From Gottfriedia solisilvae (lineage in GTDB: Bacteria > Bacillota > Bacilli > Bacillales > Bacillaceae_G): a stretch of DNA of 64,000 nucleotides. Within the stretch, counting starts at the first letter, position 1. Each line of letters opens with the position of its first letter. Of the stretch, positions 63,763-64,000 are shown piece by piece. The stretch lies in the NCBI RefSeq assembly GCF_002128405.1, contig NZ_NETJ01000006.1, forward strand, positions 124,001 through 188,000, read 5' to 3'. The notes under the pieces were generated by a model, which was not told the DNA's origin, searched no databases, and saw only the letters and a list, made by a program, of their open reading frames with translations. A program made the position numbers and the translations under genes.

Positions 63763-64000
63763 ATGCAAGCTGAAAAAATTACATTAGTAAATGGCGAGTT
63801 AAACGTTCCAAACAATCCAATTATTCCTTTTATTGAAGGAGATGGGACAGGTCCGGACATTTGGGCAGCATCTTCACGTGTATTAGATGCAGCTGTTGAA
63901 AAAGCATATAATGGCACTCGTCAAATTGAGTGGAAAGAAGTATTAGCTGGTGAAAAAGCATTTAATGTAACTGGCGAATGGTTACCACAAGAAACTTTAA
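63763..64000 (+). CDS. icd: Isocitrate dehydrogenase, N-terminal part (cut by window end)
   Basis: Only the first 79 codons are present. [17 protein letters not shown] near 18-34 is the typical start of NADP-dependent isocitrate dehydrogenase, and AAVEKAY and [10 protein letters not shown] follow. It oxidises isocitrate to 2-oxoglutarate in the TCA cycle. The ATG follows AAGGGGGAG. It is downstream of citZ in the citZ-icd operon. The gene is not broken; the window simply ends. Confidence 0.93.
   Translation, partial: MQAEKITLVNGELNVPNNPIIPFIEGDGTGPDIWAASSRVLDAAVEKAYNGTRQIEWKEVLAGEKAFNVTGEWLPQETL

Overview
The window is a typical core-chromosome segment of a low-GC, endospore-forming Bacillaceae bacterium. 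This is supported by an alpha/beta-type SASP gene, the sporulation genes ytfJ/gerW and ytrHI, refZ, ezrA, T-box leaders with rho-independent terminators, strong GGAGG ribosome sites and many TTG/GTG starts. Gene order follows the Bacillus subtilis ytxG-to-icd region closely: ytxG, ytxJ, aroA, ccpA, acuCBA/acsA, tyrS, rpsD, dgcP, ytsP, refZ, ezrA, nifZ, thiI, sspA, ytcI, ytcJ, ytfI, ytfJ, tpx, ytxK, ackA, ytkK, ytkL, ytoI, ytpI, nrnA, ytrHI, dnaE, ytsJ, accDA, pfkA, pyk, fxsA, ytvI, ytwI, citZ, icd. From memory of that order, ytxH, motPS, hisJ, braB, sppA, the NAD kinase gene, argGH and moaB are absent, so it is a relative of B. subtilis and not that species. No tRNA, rRNA, CRISPR array, prophage or intact insertion sequence was seen.

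Layout. 1-9.6 kb: stress/bacilliredoxin genes, galE, a rhodanese, the DAHP synthase/chorismate mutase fusion, the catabolite regulator CcpA, and the acu/acs acetate-activation module with its acetylation control. 9.6-13.6 kb: tyrS behind a tyrosine T-box, then a second tyrosine T-box in front of a GNAT/NhaC-type transporter pair. 13.5-19 kb is the most accessory part: small proteins, a YdcF-family protein, a second MraY-like transferase, a regulator with nine 29-residue repeats, and a prolyl 4-hydroxylase. 19-31 kb: rpsD with its leader, a diguanylate cyclase, cell-division factors (RefZ, EzrA), tRNA thiolation (cysteine desulfurase plus ThiI), a SASP and acyl-CoA synthetase YtcI. 31-46 kb: amidohydrolase, spore protein YtfJ, thiol peroxidase, proC, a stand-alone MprF-type synthase domain, ytxK-ackA, ald, an M24 peptidase and YtkL. 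46-64 kb: YtoI, NrnA, YtrHI, DnaE, then a central-carbon block (malic enzyme, acetyl-CoA carboxylase, phosphofructokinase, pyruvate kinase, citrate synthase and the start of isocitrate dehydrogenase).

Taken together, the region links glycolysis, acetate overflow and re-use (pfkA, pyk, ackA, acsA), fatty-acid precursor supply (accDA, with a FapR-like box at its promoter) and TCA entry (citZ, icd), with the global regulator CcpA encoded in the same segment. Main points for a second look: the 29-residue-repeat regulator and the palindrome at its promoter; the paired tyrosine T-boxes that tie an NhaC-type carrier to tyrosine; three copies of a roughly 185-bp inverted-repeat element; a 28-bp terminator palindrome duplicated around a different small element between fxsA and ytvI; the FapR-like box; and several enzymes with altered catalytic motifs (MraY paralogue, YtkK-like SDR, YtxK). 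No clearly new defence or biosynthetic system is visible. The candidates are regulatory or repeat-related.
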